NCBI GenBank assembly: GCA_050294475.1
Contig: JBNKOE010000021.1
Span: forward strand, 288,068-352,067
Length of the DNA stretch: 64,000 bases
From: Thalassobellus sp050294475
GTDB taxonomy: Bacteria > Bacteroidota > Bacteroidia > Flavobacteriales > Flavobacteriaceae
Direction of reading: 5' to 3'
The notes beneath the pieces were generated by a model. That model was not told the origin of the DNA. It saw nothing but the letters and a program-made list of their open reading frames with translations, and did no database searches. Positions 26,890 through 35,658 of the stretch are shown here, one piece after another. Position 1 is the first letter of the stretch. Each line of letters begins with the position of its first letter. The translations under genes were made by a program, and so were the position numbers.

Positions 26890-26925
26890 AAATAAACCAG
26901 AAAGCTCATCCTTTCTGGTTTATTT
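26890..26925. terminator. Strong intrinsic terminator after the lyase-like gene
   Basis: A perfect 15-bp stem (26890-26904 with 26911-26925) and a six-base loop CTCATC, followed by GTTTT. The outer stem is AT-only and the core is ACCAGAAAG paired with CTTTCTGGT. The A-run before it would let it work in both directions. It separates the lyase-like gene from the pglE-pglF-wza-wzc operon. Confidence 0.85.
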
Positions 26926-27265
26926 GTTTTATAAATGTCGACTATCTACAAACTTTAACCATAAAATAAAGCCTCAAGGGTCGTTAACCGATTTTAATTA
27001 GTCTTTTAGCGAAATAACTAAATTCTATCCTTTTTGCATTAAAACAATTACTAAATTTACATCATCAAAACAAAAATTGAATTGATTAATAGCATATTAA
27101 TTTAATAGTTTATTTGGTAATAAAAAATATTATTATAATTCTTACTTAATCTAACCCTCATTTTAGATTAAAAAATATTTTTAATTATAATAAATAATCT
27201 ATCAAATTAAAATTTAAAGTTATTTTTTAAACAGATTTTGTTTTATGTACAAAGAGGGAAATACC

Positions 27266-27331
27266 ATGCAGAATATTTCAACAAGAATTAATTGTCAATG
27301 TGACGATAAGGATATTTTGTGTCTAAATTAA
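27266..27331 (+). CDS. Possible 21-codon leader peptide
   Basis: ATG at 27266 is preceded by an AGAGGGAA purine run and opens a frame of 21 codons (MQNISTRINCQCDDKDILCL plus Asn) that ends 10 bases before the pglE-like ATG. Three Cys residues are unusual for chance. It could be a leader peptide or simply noise; no homologue is known to me. Confidence 0.15.
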   Translation: MQNISTRINCQCDDKDILCLN

Positions 27332-27341
27332 AATATTGTAA

Positions 27342-28472
27342 ATGCTAACAAAAACTAAAATATATTTATCATCTCCACACATGGGAGGGGCTGAGCAAAA
27401 ATTTGTTAACGAAGCTTTCGATACAAATTGGATTGCTCCGTTAGGCCCTAACGTAGATGGGTTTGAAAAAGATATACAAAGTTATTTAGGTGAAAACTTA
27501 TACGTAGCAGCACTTAGTTCTGGAACAGCTGCTATTCATTTAGCTTTACAATTATTAGGTGTTTCAAAAGGTGATGAAGTTTTATGTCAAAGTTTTACGT
27601 TTTCAGCATCTGCAAATCCTATAATTTATCAAGGAGCAATACCTGTATTTATTGATAGTGAAAAAGACACATGGAATATGTCTCCAGAACTATTAGAAAT
27701 AGCAATAATTGATAGAATACAAAATTATAAAAAACCCAAAGCTATTATTGCAGTTCACCTTTATGGAATGCCATACAAAGCGAATGAAATAAATAAAATA
27801 GCTAAAAAGTATGATATTCCCGTTGTAGAAGATAGTGCTGAAGCATTAGGAAGTACTTATTTTAATAAAGCATGTGCTACACTTTCTGATATTGGTATAT
27901 TATCATTTAATGGTAATAAAATAATTACGACTTCTGGCGGTGGCGCATTAGTTACAAGTGATATTGAAACTAAGAGGAAGGCAGTATTTTATTCTACACA
28001 AGCCCGAGATAATGCACCTCATTATGAACATACATCTGTTGGATTTAATTATAGAATGAGTAATGTTCTAGCGGGTATTGGAAGAGGACAGATGGAAGTA
28101 ATTGATGATAGAGTAGCGGCTAGAAGAAAAAATTATGATTTTTATAAAGAAAATTTAAATAAATATGATAGTATCTCTTTTTTAGAAGAACCAGAGGGGT
28201 TCTTTTCTAATAGATGGATTACTTGTATTAAAACAGATTCATATAAATTAAGAGAACAAATAAGACTAGAGTTATTAAAAGACGATATAGAATCAAGACC
28301 ATTATGGAAACCGATGCATATGCAACCAGTTTTTAAAGATTGCTTGCATTTTACAGACGGTACATCTGAAGACCTTTTTGAAAAAGGACTTTGTTTACCT
28401 AGTGGTTCAAATTTAAGTCAAGATGATTTAAATAGAGTTATTACTCAAATATTAAAAAACCCAAACTTATGA
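27342..28472 (+). CDS. DegT/DnrJ/EryC1/StrS-type PLP aminotransferase (PglE-like)
   Basis: A 376-residue PLP-dependent sugar aminotransferase. It has ALSSGTAAIHLAL at 57-69, QSFTFSASANPI at 83-94, VVEDSAEALGS at 161-171 and the Schiff-base Lys193 in SFNGNKIITTSGGG. It would transfer an amino group from glutamate to C4 of a UDP-4-keto-6-deoxy-HexNAc. The next gene, overlapping by four bases, encodes the 4,6-dehydratase that makes this substrate, and a PglD-type acetyltransferase lies at the other end of the locus, which points to UDP-diacetylbacillosamine or an isomer. It opens the operon with dehydratase, wza and wzc. Confidence 0.92.
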   Translation: MLTKTKIYLSSPHMGGAEQKFVNEAFDTNWIAPLGPNVDGFEKDIQSYLGENLYVAALSSGTAAIHLALQLLGVSKGDEVLCQSFTFSASANPIIYQGAIPVFIDSEKDTWNMSPELLEIAIIDRIQNYKKPKAIIAVHLYGMPYKANEINKIAKKYDIPVVEDSAEALGSTYFNKACATLSDIGILSFNGNKIITTSGGGALVTSDIETKRKAVFYSTQARDNAPHYEHTSVGFNYRMSNVLAGIGRGQMEVIDDRVAARRKNYDFYKENLNKYDSISFLEEPEGFFSNRWITCIKTDSYKLREQIRLELLKDDIESRPLWKPMHMQPVFKDCLHFTDGTSEDLFEKGLCLPSGSNLSQDDLNRVITQILKNPNL

Positions 28473-30412
28473 TAAATAATTACTTTACCTATCTCTCTCA
28501 AAAATACGCCTCAAAGTGGCTTGTTTTTAGTATAGATTTATTAATTGTATTGGCTACATTTTTTATAGCCTATTTTGTAAGATTCAATTTTACATTAAAA
28601 TTTGATATTACTCAGTTTTTAATGCAGTTGCCATTTTTAGCAATAGTAGCTTCTTTTAGCTTTTTAGTTGTAGGTTCATTTAAAAGTGTTATTAGGCACA
28701 CTGGTTTTACAGATGTGGTTAATGTTTTTAAAGCCATTATATTAATGACAGTTATAACGGGAGTCTTTGTTTTTTTTAATAAGAGTTTAAATGTAATATC
28801 TGAATTTACAATACCAAGTTCAATTATTGTTATTCATGCATTATTCAGTTTTGTAGTGCTATGTGGAAGCCGTCTAATTTTTAAAATGGCTTATAATCAT
28901 TTAAAATGCAAATTTCTTTTATCTAAAAAAGTTTTAATTTATGGTGTTGATGATTCTGCAATTACTACATACAATGCTTTAATAAATAGTGTTAAAGAAA
29001 GTTATCATGTAGCAGGTTTTATAAATGACAATTATATAAAAAATGGAAAATCCATTAATGGAATTTCTATTATAAGTGAAAACAAAATTGATCAAAAATT
29101 TATAGAGTCAAATCATATTGATGAGATTATTGTTACTTCTAAAAACATTGACAAGGATACTTTATTAAGTTTAGTTAATTTAGAAGTAAAGGTAACTAAG
29201 GTTCCACCTATTGAAAGTTGGATAAATGGAGAATTAAATGTTAAACAGATAAAACAAGTTCAAATAGAAGATCTTTTAGGAAGAGCACCTATTCAAATAG
29301 ATAATCCAAATTTAATTAATGAATTTACAGGAGAAACAGTTTTAATTACTGGTGCAGCTGGCTCTATAGGAAGTGAACTTGTAAAACAACTGTCTCATTT
29401 TGATGTTAAGCGATTAATATTAGTAGATCAAGCAGAATCTTGTTTGTATGATGTTCAACAAGATTTAAAGCGTGATAATAAACATAATTTTACAGCAATT
29501 GTTGCCGATATTAGAGATGGTTTAAGAATCGATAATATTTTTCAAGAACATAAACCAACTATGGTTTTTCATGCAGCTGCATACAAGCATGTGCCATTGA
29601 TGGAGGAGTCTCCATATGAAGCTATTAAAATTAATGTAAATGGCACGAAGCTTTTGGCTGACACGGCATCTCGTTATAATGTTAAAAAGTTTGTTTTTGT
29701 TTCAACAGATAAAGCTGTAAACCCAACAAGTGTGATGGGGGCAACAAAAAGAATGGCTGAAATGTATATTAGCTGTTTACAAAAAGAAAGTAAAACTAAA
29801 TTTATTACAACAAGATTTGGTAATGTTTTAGGATCTAACGGATCAGTAATTCCTTTATTTAAAAAACAAATAGAAAATGGCGGGCCGTTAACTTTAACAC
29901 ATAAAGAGATTACTAGATATTTTATGACTATTCCTGAAGCCTCTCAACTAGTGTTGGAAGCAGGTACTATGGGCAAAGGCGGTGAGATATTTATTTTTGA
30001 TATGGGTGAATCTGTTAAGATTTATGATTTAGCTAAGAATATGATTAAGCTTTCTGGATTAAGTTTTCCAGAGGATATTGATATTAAAATAACAGGATTG
30101 CGTCCAGGAGAAAAGCTTTATGAAGAATTATTAGCTAATGGAGAAAATACGTTATCTACTTATCATAAAAAAATTATGATAAGCAAAACTCGAGAGCTAG
30201 ATTATGAGAACATAAAAGCTGAAATTGAAGAATTATGTATTACAAATCGTTTCCAAAACAATAACATTGTTATGAAAATGAAGCGATTAATTCCTGAATA
30301 CAAATCAAATAATTCAGATTATGAACGATTTGATAAACGTGTTCAAATTTATAAAAAAGTAAAAGGCGCTTTAACCGAAAAGCCAAATAAAACTTATAAA
30401 AATAATATTTAG
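28469..30412 (+). CDS. UDP-GlcNAc 4,6-dehydratase, membrane-bound (PglF/CapD-type)
   Basis: A 647-residue protein with four N-terminal transmembrane segments (about 18-140), a CoA-binding-like Rossmann domain (VLIYGVDDSA near 155-164) and a C-terminal SDR domain with GAAGSIGS at 295-302. The catalytic cluster Thr413-Asp414-Lys415 with Met423 in STDKAVNPTSVMGATK matches PglF, where the usual SDR Tyr is replaced by Met. It removes water from UDP-GlcNAc to give the 4-keto-6-deoxy sugar used by the aminotransferase just upstream. The ATG lies inside the end of that gene (ATGA overlap), so the two are coupled. Confidence 0.93.
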   Translation: MINNYFTYLSQKYASKWLVFSIDLLIVLATFFIAYFVRFNFTLKFDITQFLMQLPFLAIVASFSFLVVGSFKSVIRHTGFTDVVNVFKAIILMTVITGVFVFFNKSLNVISEFTIPSSIIVIHALFSFVVLCGSRLIFKMAYNHLKCKFLLSKKVLIYGVDDSAITTYNALINSVKESYHVAGFINDNYIKNGKSINGISIISENKIDQKFIESNHIDEIIVTSKNIDKDTLLSLVNLEVKVTKVPPIESWINGELNVKQIKQVQIEDLLGRAPIQIDNPNLINEFTGETVLITGAAGSIGSELVKQLSHFDVKRLILVDQAESCLYDVQQDLKRDNKHNFTAIVADIRDGLRIDNIFQEHKPTMVFHAAAYKHVPLMEESPYEAIKINVNGTKLLADTASRYNVKKFVFVSTDKAVNPTSVMGATKRMAEMYISCLQKESKTKFITTRFGNVLGSNGSVIPLFKKQIENGGPLTLTHKEITRYFMTIPEASQLVLEAGTMGKGGEIFIFDMGESVKIYDLAKNMIKLSGLSFPEDIDIKITGLRPGEKLYEELLANGENTLSTYHKKIMISKTRELDYENIKAEIEELCITNRFQNNNIVMKMKRLIPEYKSNNSDYERFDKRVQIYKKVKGALTEKPNKTYKNNI

Positions 30413-30452
30413 TATATAAAAAATATTATTTTCTACCCAAATTTATTTCATA

Positions 30453-31241
30453 ATGAAGGAAAAAGAACTATTATTTTTTTTAAAAAAAAATACATTTTTA
30501 ATAATTATTGGCCTTACCCTATTTATTTCTTCATGCAAAGGAAGACAAGATGTTGTATACTTTCAAAATGCCAAAAATTTTGAAACAATAGTAGATACGG
30601 ATACATTTGCACCAAAATTTAAAGTTAATGATATAGTTAGTATATTTGTTTCAACTTATGATTTAAATGCTGTAAAACCTTTTAACTTAGTGAAAGGTAG
30701 TACAGATGGTTCAAGGCTTTCCTATATTGACTACTTAATAGATATAGAAGGCAATATTGATTACCCAGTATTAGGTAAAATTAAATTATTAGGATTAACA
30801 GTAGAAGAAGCCAAAGATTTATTAAAAGAAAAGCTATCTGAAGGCTATTTAGATAATCCTATTGTAAATATACGTATAACTAATTTTAGGGTTTCTGTGC
30901 TTGGAGAAGTTAAAAAACCTGGCACATATACAATTTCTGGAGAAAGAGCTACCATATTAGAAGCTATAGGTTTAGCTGGTGATTTAACAATTAAAGGTAA
31001 AAGGAAAAACGTCTTGGTTATTAGAGATTTTAATGGAACCAAAACCTATTCACGAATTGATTTGACAACTAAAGAGTTATTCAATTCACCCGTTTATTAT
31101 TTAACACAAAACGATGTTGTATATGTTGAGCCTAATAAATCTGCTATTAGTGCTTCAAGTTTAGACCGCAGAACAAGTACTGCTATATCAATAGTTTCAT
31201 TAATTATAACTTCAACAATAATATTGTTGACTAGAAGATAG
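30453..31241 (+). CDS. wza: Polysaccharide export outer-membrane lipoprotein (Wza-like)
   Basis: A 262-residue protein. The signal peptide ends at lipobox Cys28 (ISSCKG), giving an outer-membrane lipoprotein. A Poly_export domain follows (FKVNDIVSIFVSTYD near 52-66, then GNIDYPVLGKIKLLGLTVEEA) and a SLBB domain (VLGEVKKPGTYTI... ILEAIGLAGDLT). The C-terminus has one hydrophobic helix (STAISIVSLIITSTIILL), the likely membrane helix of a short Wza. It forms the export channel with the Wzc kinase encoded 23 bases downstream. Confidence 0.93.
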   Translation: MKEKELLFFLKKNTFLIIIGLTLFISSCKGRQDVVYFQNAKNFETIVDTDTFAPKFKVNDIVSIFVSTYDLNAVKPFNLVKGSTDGSRLSYIDYLIDIEGNIDYPVLGKIKLLGLTVEEAKDLLKEKLSEGYLDNPIVNIRITNFRVSVLGEVKKPGTYTISGERATILEAIGLAGDLTIKGKRKNVLVIRDFNGTKTYSRIDLTTKELFNSPVYYLTQNDVVYVEPNKSAISASSLDRRTSTAISIVSLIITSTIILLTRR

Positions 31242-31264
31242 AAATTAGAAAATACGGTATTATT

Positions 31265-33691
31265 ATGAATGATATGGAAACTAGTAAAACTGATAATAAT
31301 TCAATATCTATTTCAGAAAGTGCATTTGATTTATCTAAATATTTAAAAAATTATACTAAAAATTGGAAATGGTTTCTGGTTAGTTGTATTTGTTTTATAA
31401 TTTTAGCATTTTTTTATTTAAGATATACTACCCCTGAATATAATGCTTATGCTAAAATTATGCTTCTGGGTGATGAAACTAATACTCCAGCTACGGCTAT
31501 TTTAAATGATTTAAAAAGTCTTTCCGAAGGTGATGGAAAAGAGATAGAAGATGAAATTGAAGTTTTAAAGTCTAGAAAGTTAATGTCTAGAGTTGTTAAA
31601 AAATTAGGTTTAAATATTCAATTTAAAACACAGGGAAGAATACACGACAAACAAATTTATCCGAGTAAAGCAGCTCCAATAAAGGTTAATTTTATTGCTT
31701 CTGATTCAATTATTTATAATTCTAAATTTAGTTTTTCAATTAATATAAGTTCTAAGACCCAATTTGGGTATAGAATAGAGAATGTTGAACAGGAAAATGA
31801 ATTTAAAAAAATGAATTTTGGAAAAAATATTAATACACCTATAGGTGATATTATTATTACTCCAAATGTTGATGACATATCAAAATATATTGGGCAGACA
31901 TTATATGTAAATATCAATCCTATTGATAAAGTTTCTGAAAGTTATAAAAACAAGGTTTCCATTAGTCAAGTTGATGAGTTTTCTAAAGTTGTAAATATCT
32001 CACTTAATGATGCAGTGGCATTAAGAGCAGAACAGATAATAAACACTTTAATAAACGAATATAATGAATTTACTATTGAAGAGAAAAATCAAAAAACAAA
32101 AAGTACCGCTGATTTTATTAATGAGCGTATTAATTTAATAGCCACAGATTTAGCTGAAATAGATAACCAAATTGAAAAATTTAAAACAGGTAATAAACTT
32201 ACAAATATTACTTCTGAAGCTGATTTGTATTTGAATTCTAGTGCTCAAACGGATCAAGAATTAGCACAAGTTAGATCTCAATTAAATCAAATCAACTACA
32301 TGAAAGGTTATGTAGAAAGTGATACGACTTCATCTTTTGAATTTATTCCTTCAAATGTTGGAATGTCAGATGGTGCGATTAATAATCTTACTACTAAATA
32401 TAATGACTTACTTAGGCAGCGTAATAGTTTGTTAAATGGGTCTACTAAAGAAAAAAACCCTATAATATTAAACTTAAATCAGGAATTAGTTAGTATTAAG
32501 AATAGTTTAAGCCAAAGTTTAGATAATTCAGCAAAGAGTGTAAGACTTCAAATAGCAAGCTTGCAAAATCGTTCTCAAAAAATCAATTCAAAAATATATG
32601 CAGTTCCAGGTCAAGTAAGAAAATCTAGAGATATTGAGCGTGAACAAGAAACTAAAGAGTCTTTGTATTTGTACTTGTTACAAAAACGTGAAGAGGCTAC
32701 TATCTCATTAACTTCTACATCACCAAATGCTAGAATTATAGATTCGGCATATAGACCAAATAGTGCACCTATATCACCTAATAAAAAGATTGTTTATTTG
32801 GCATCTATTATAATTGGCTTATGTATCCCTTTTTCTGTTATTTATATAAAAGATTTATTAGATAATAAAATACACAATAAAGAAGATTTACAGAAAATAA
32901 TTAAAAACATTACAGTTTTAGGAGAAATACCAAAACTAGATAACAAAAAAAGTGAGGTTTTTGTTAAGAGGAACGATCGTTCTATATTATCAGAATCCTT
33001 TAGAATAATAAGAACAAACTTTGATTATGTTCAGCGTGGTAGAAATGTTAAAGATTACAATAACGTTATTTTTGTAACATCTACTATAGATGGAGAGGGG
33101 AAGTCGTTTTTTAGTATGAACATGGCACTTACTTTTGCAAATACAAACAAAAGAGTTTTATTAATTGGAGCGGATATTAGAAATCCTAAGGCGTATCCTT
33201 CAATAAATGAACAAGTTAATAATCAAATTTCTAAAATAGGACTTACTGAGTACTTAAGTGATAAGTCTATAATTGTTGGTGAAGCTATTAATACATATGA
33301 AATTAATGATAATAAAATAGATGTTTTATTGTCAGGAAAAGTACCTCCTAATCCTGCTGAATTATTGATGAGTGACAGAATGAAAACGCTTTTTGATAAG
33401 GTTTCTGAGCAATATGACTATGTGATTGTTGATACAGCACCATCTATGTTAGTAACTGATACACTATTATTTAGTCAATATGCTGGTCATACTGTATATT
33501 TAACAAGGGCAGATTATACCGAAAAGAGAATTTTAAATTTTGCTAAAGAGTTGCATAACGATAACAAACTTAACGGTATGATGCTTGTAGTTAATAATGT
33601 AAATGAATCTAACTTTGGCTATGGTGCTAGATATGGTTATTATGGTACTCCAGAAAAGAAAAGCTTTTTATTTAAAAGAAAACAAACGTAA
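31265..33691 (+). CDS. wzc: Polysaccharide co-polymerase/tyrosine autokinase (Wzc-like)
   Basis: An 808-residue inner-membrane BY-kinase. The first transmembrane helix is at about 33-51, followed by a large periplasmic Wzz-type domain with coiled coil (about 270-490), a second helix near 507-527 and a cytoplasmic kinase domain. The Walker A motif is DGEGKSF at about 609-615, Walker A' is LLIGADIRNP and Walker B is VIVDTAPS near 718-725. The C-terminus has a Tyr cluster (GYGARYGYYG, residues 785-794) that is the likely autophosphorylation tail. It controls chain length and export with Wza. The 3' end converges with the PHP phosphatase gene only six bases away. Confidence 0.94.
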   Translation: MNDMETSKTDNNSISISESAFDLSKYLKNYTKNWKWFLVSCICFIILAFFYLRYTTPEYNAYAKIMLLGDETNTPATAILNDLKSLSEGDGKEIEDEIEVLKSRKLMSRVVKKLGLNIQFKTQGRIHDKQIYPSKAAPIKVNFIASDSIIYNSKFSFSINISSKTQFGYRIENVEQENEFKKMNFGKNINTPIGDIIITPNVDDISKYIGQTLYVNINPIDKVSESYKNKVSISQVDEFSKVVNISLNDAVALRAEQIINTLINEYNEFTIEEKNQKTKSTADFINERINLIATDLAEIDNQIEKFKTGNKLTNITSEADLYLNSSAQTDQELAQVRSQLNQINYMKGYVESDTTSSFEFIPSNVGMSDGAINNLTTKYNDLLRQRNSLLNGSTKEKNPIILNLNQELVSIKNSLSQSLDNSAKSVRLQIASLQNRSQKINSKIYAVPGQVRKSRDIEREQETKESLYLYLLQKREEATISLTSTSPNARIIDSAYRPNSAPISPNKKIVYLASIIIGLCIPFSVIYIKDLLDNKIHNKEDLQKIIKNITVLGEIPKLDNKKSEVFVKRNDRSILSESFRIIRTNFDYVQRGRNVKDYNNVIFVTSTIDGEGKSFFSMNMALTFANTNKRVLLIGADIRNPKAYPSINEQVNNQISKIGLTEYLSDKSIIVGEAINTYEINDNKIDVLLSGKVPPNPAELLMSDRMKTLFDKVSEQYDYVIVDTAPSMLVTDTLLFSQYAGHTVYLTRADYTEKRILNFAKELHNDNKLNGMMLVVNNVNESNFGYGARYGYYGTPEKKSFLFKRKQT

Positions 33692-33697
33692 GTAAGC

Positions 33698-34444
33698 TTA
33701 GGTAACAGAAAATGTATCTTTAGTGTTCCTTATTAGTTTGGGTAAAAATGAATATTGAGTTTTAGATATAATTATATTAGATATTTTTTCGATGTGGCTC
33801 TCATTATGAACATCAGATCCAACAAAATCAATTAAATTGTTTTCAATTAGATAATTACCAGTTTTTTTAACATTTTTTCCATAGTGATCAGAAAGAGATA
33901 ATAAATTTAACTGAAACAAACATCCTAATTGTTTTAATCTTGAATAGTAATTTAAATTATTATGATAAAAAGAGTAGCGTTCAGGGTGTGCTAAAACAGG
34001 GATATAGCCTTTAGTTTTTATTTTAAAAATAATATCTTCTAAATTTATAGGTGGTTGAAAATATGACATTTCAACCAAAACATACTTTTTTTTAAGAGTA
34101 AATAAATTTTCGGTTTCTAATAATTTTTCAAAATTATTATCTAACATGTATTCTGCTGCAGGGTTTATTGTTATTGAGCCTAATAGTTTTGTGTTTAAGT
34201 TTTCTAATAATTGTTGATAAGAACTCCCAATAGTTTCATCGGTATTAGGATAAAAATCCTGCATGATATGAGGAGTAGGTATAAATTCTTTAACTCCTAA
34301 TTCTTTTAATTTAATTATTAAGTTTAAAGAGTCTTTTATTGTTTTGGCACCATCATCAATTCCAGGAAGAATATGGTTATGTATATCTACAAAATCTTCT
34401 AGTAAATCTTTTAAAAAATATTTTTTTGAAAAAAAATTAATCAT
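33698..34444 (-). CDS. PHP-type protein-tyrosine phosphatase (CpsB/YwqE-like)
   Basis: A 248-residue member of the PHP phosphoesterase family. Metal ligands are seen in VDIHNHILPGIDDGA (His22 and His24), in the TPHI segment, in AHPERY and in GSDVHNE. In capsule systems this family dephosphorylates the Wzc-type kinase tail. It is encoded convergent to wzc with a six-base gap, so the kinase and its likely phosphatase are under separate promoters. It has no signal peptide, so it acts in the cytoplasm. Confidence 0.93.
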   Translation of the reverse strand: MINFFSKKYFLKDLLEDFVDIHNHILPGIDDGAKTIKDSLNLIIKLKELGVKEFIPTPHIMQDFYPNTDETIGSSYQQLLENLNTKLLGSITINPAAEYMLDNNFEKLLETENLFTLKKKYVLVEMSYFQPPINLEDIIFKIKTKGYIPVLAHPERYSFYHNNLNYYSRLKQLGCLFQLNLLSLSDHYGKNVKKTGNYLIENNLIDFVGSDVHNESHIEKISNIIISKTQYSFLPKLIRNTKDTFSVT

Positions 34445-34489
34445 GTTACAAATGTAAGTCTATATGTAACTGTTTAATAAAACAATTAA

Positions 34490-35557
34490 TTATTCGGCAT
34501 AAAATTTAAAAGAATCGACTATTATTTTGTCATCAACCAAACAATCAATCTTTGTTATTCCTATGTTTTCTAATAAAACAAAGTTAATATTGCCATGATT
34601 GTTCTTTTTGTCATATTTAAGAAGGTCAATTATTTTATCATAATCATTTTCGCTAATTTCTACTTTACCATAATAGCTCATTAATAAAGTTTTAATTTCT
34701 AAAGTTGTATCTTTTGGAAAACCAACTAATTCAGTTGAAATATAGCAAGCTAAAATCATTCCCACAGCAATAGCTTCACCATGTAATAGCGTTGTTTTAT
34801 TAGGGTTACTTAAAAAATATGATTCAATTGCATGCCCAAGTGTATGTCCAAAGTTTAGTGTTTTTCTTAAACCATTTTCATAAGGATCTTGCTCTACTAC
34901 ATTTCTTTTTATAATTACAGATTCATAAATAAGTCTATCTAAATCATTTAATGATAGATTTGATAAATTTTTAAAATTACTCCAATATGATTCTCCATTA
35001 ATTAAGCCATGTTTTAACATTTCGGCAAGCCCCGAACGCATTTGATTTTTAGGTAAAGTATCTAAAAACTTAGTGTCAATTAACACTAAGTCAGGATTGC
35101 TTATTACGCCAATTTGATTTTTTAAATGTCCTAAATCTACACCTGTTTTTCCTCCAACAGAAGCATCAACCATAGATAACAATGATGTTGGTACATTAAT
35201 ATATGAAATACCACGTTTAAATGTACAAGCAACAAATCCACCTAAATCTGTAATAACACCACCACCAATATTAATTAGCAAACTCTTTCTGTCAGCATTT
35301 AATTCAGAAAGTGTATTCCAAACTCCAACACAAGTATCAATAGTTTTATTTATTTCTCCAGCTTCAATTTCAATAATTTCAATAGAAATATTAGTCTCTA
35401 TTTTTTTTAAAAAAGAAGGTAGACAATGTTCATGGGTGTTTTCATCTACTAAAATGAAAATTTTAGAAAATTTTCTTTCTTTAAGGTGTTTATTTATAGA
35501 GTTATAACAGTTTTCATTAAAATGAATTGTACAGTTTTTTGTGGTGATGGAATTCAT
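34490..35557 (-). CDS. aroB: 3-dehydroquinate synthase
   Basis: A 355-residue enzyme of the shikimate pathway that converts DAHP to 3-dehydroquinate with NAD and a divalent metal. Signatures are GGGVITDLGGFVA near 99-111, the PTSLLSMVDASVGGKTGVD block and FGHTLGHAIE with two metal-binding His. The length is normal for the family. It is encoded 45 bases upstream of the phosphatase on the same strand and divergent from the proline dehydrogenase. It is housekeeping and marks the right border of the polysaccharide locus. Confidence 0.96.
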   Translation of the reverse strand: MNSITTKNCTIHFNENCYNSINKHLKERKFSKIFILVDENTHEHCLPSFLKKIETNISIEIIEIEAGEINKTIDTCVGVWNTLSELNADRKSLLINIGGGVITDLGGFVACTFKRGISYINVPTSLLSMVDASVGGKTGVDLGHLKNQIGVISNPDLVLIDTKFLDTLPKNQMRSGLAEMLKHGLINGESYWSNFKNLSNLSLNDLDRLIYESVIIKRNVVEQDPYENGLRKTLNFGHTLGHAIESYFLSNPNKTTLLHGEAIAVGMILACYISTELVGFPKDTTLEIKTLLMSYYGKVEISENDYDKIIDLLKYDKKNNHGNINFVLLENIGITKIDCLVDDKIIVDSFKFYAE

Positions 35558-35628
35558 GAAATAATTATGCTTTTTTTAAGGTTGTGAAATTAAGGAGATT
35601 TTAGATAAAATGGTAACTTAGCTATAAT

Positions 35629-35636
35629 TATCTTTG
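35629..35636 (+). promoter_or_regulatory. Putative -7 box (TATCTTTG) before proline dehydrogenase gene
   Basis: TATCTTTG matches the TAnnTTTG -7 element of Bacteroidota, 22 bases before the ATG at 35659. No clear TTG -33 element is at the expected distance, so this is a weak call. Confidence 0.35.
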
Positions 35637-35658
35637 CATAAATTTTTTTTAAACGAGT

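Larger units (their letters stand above)
26869..27341. other. Intergenic region between the lyase-like gene and the pglE-like gene
   Basis: This 473-base gap holds a strong terminator just after the lyase-like gene (26890-26925), then about 410 bases of AT-rich sequence. The only reading frame near the next gene is a possible 21-codon peptide at 27266-27331. No tRNA, UpxY-like antiterminator or clear promoter box was seen. The length suggests a long leader or regulatory region for the pglE-pglF-wza-wzc operon. Confidence 0.4.

Noticed and set aside
26926..27265. A possible tRNA or structured RNA in the long gap before the pglE-like gene
   Set aside because: No cloverleaf, TTCGA-type T-loop or strong paired region was found; only a weak GGT/ACC hairpin is present.
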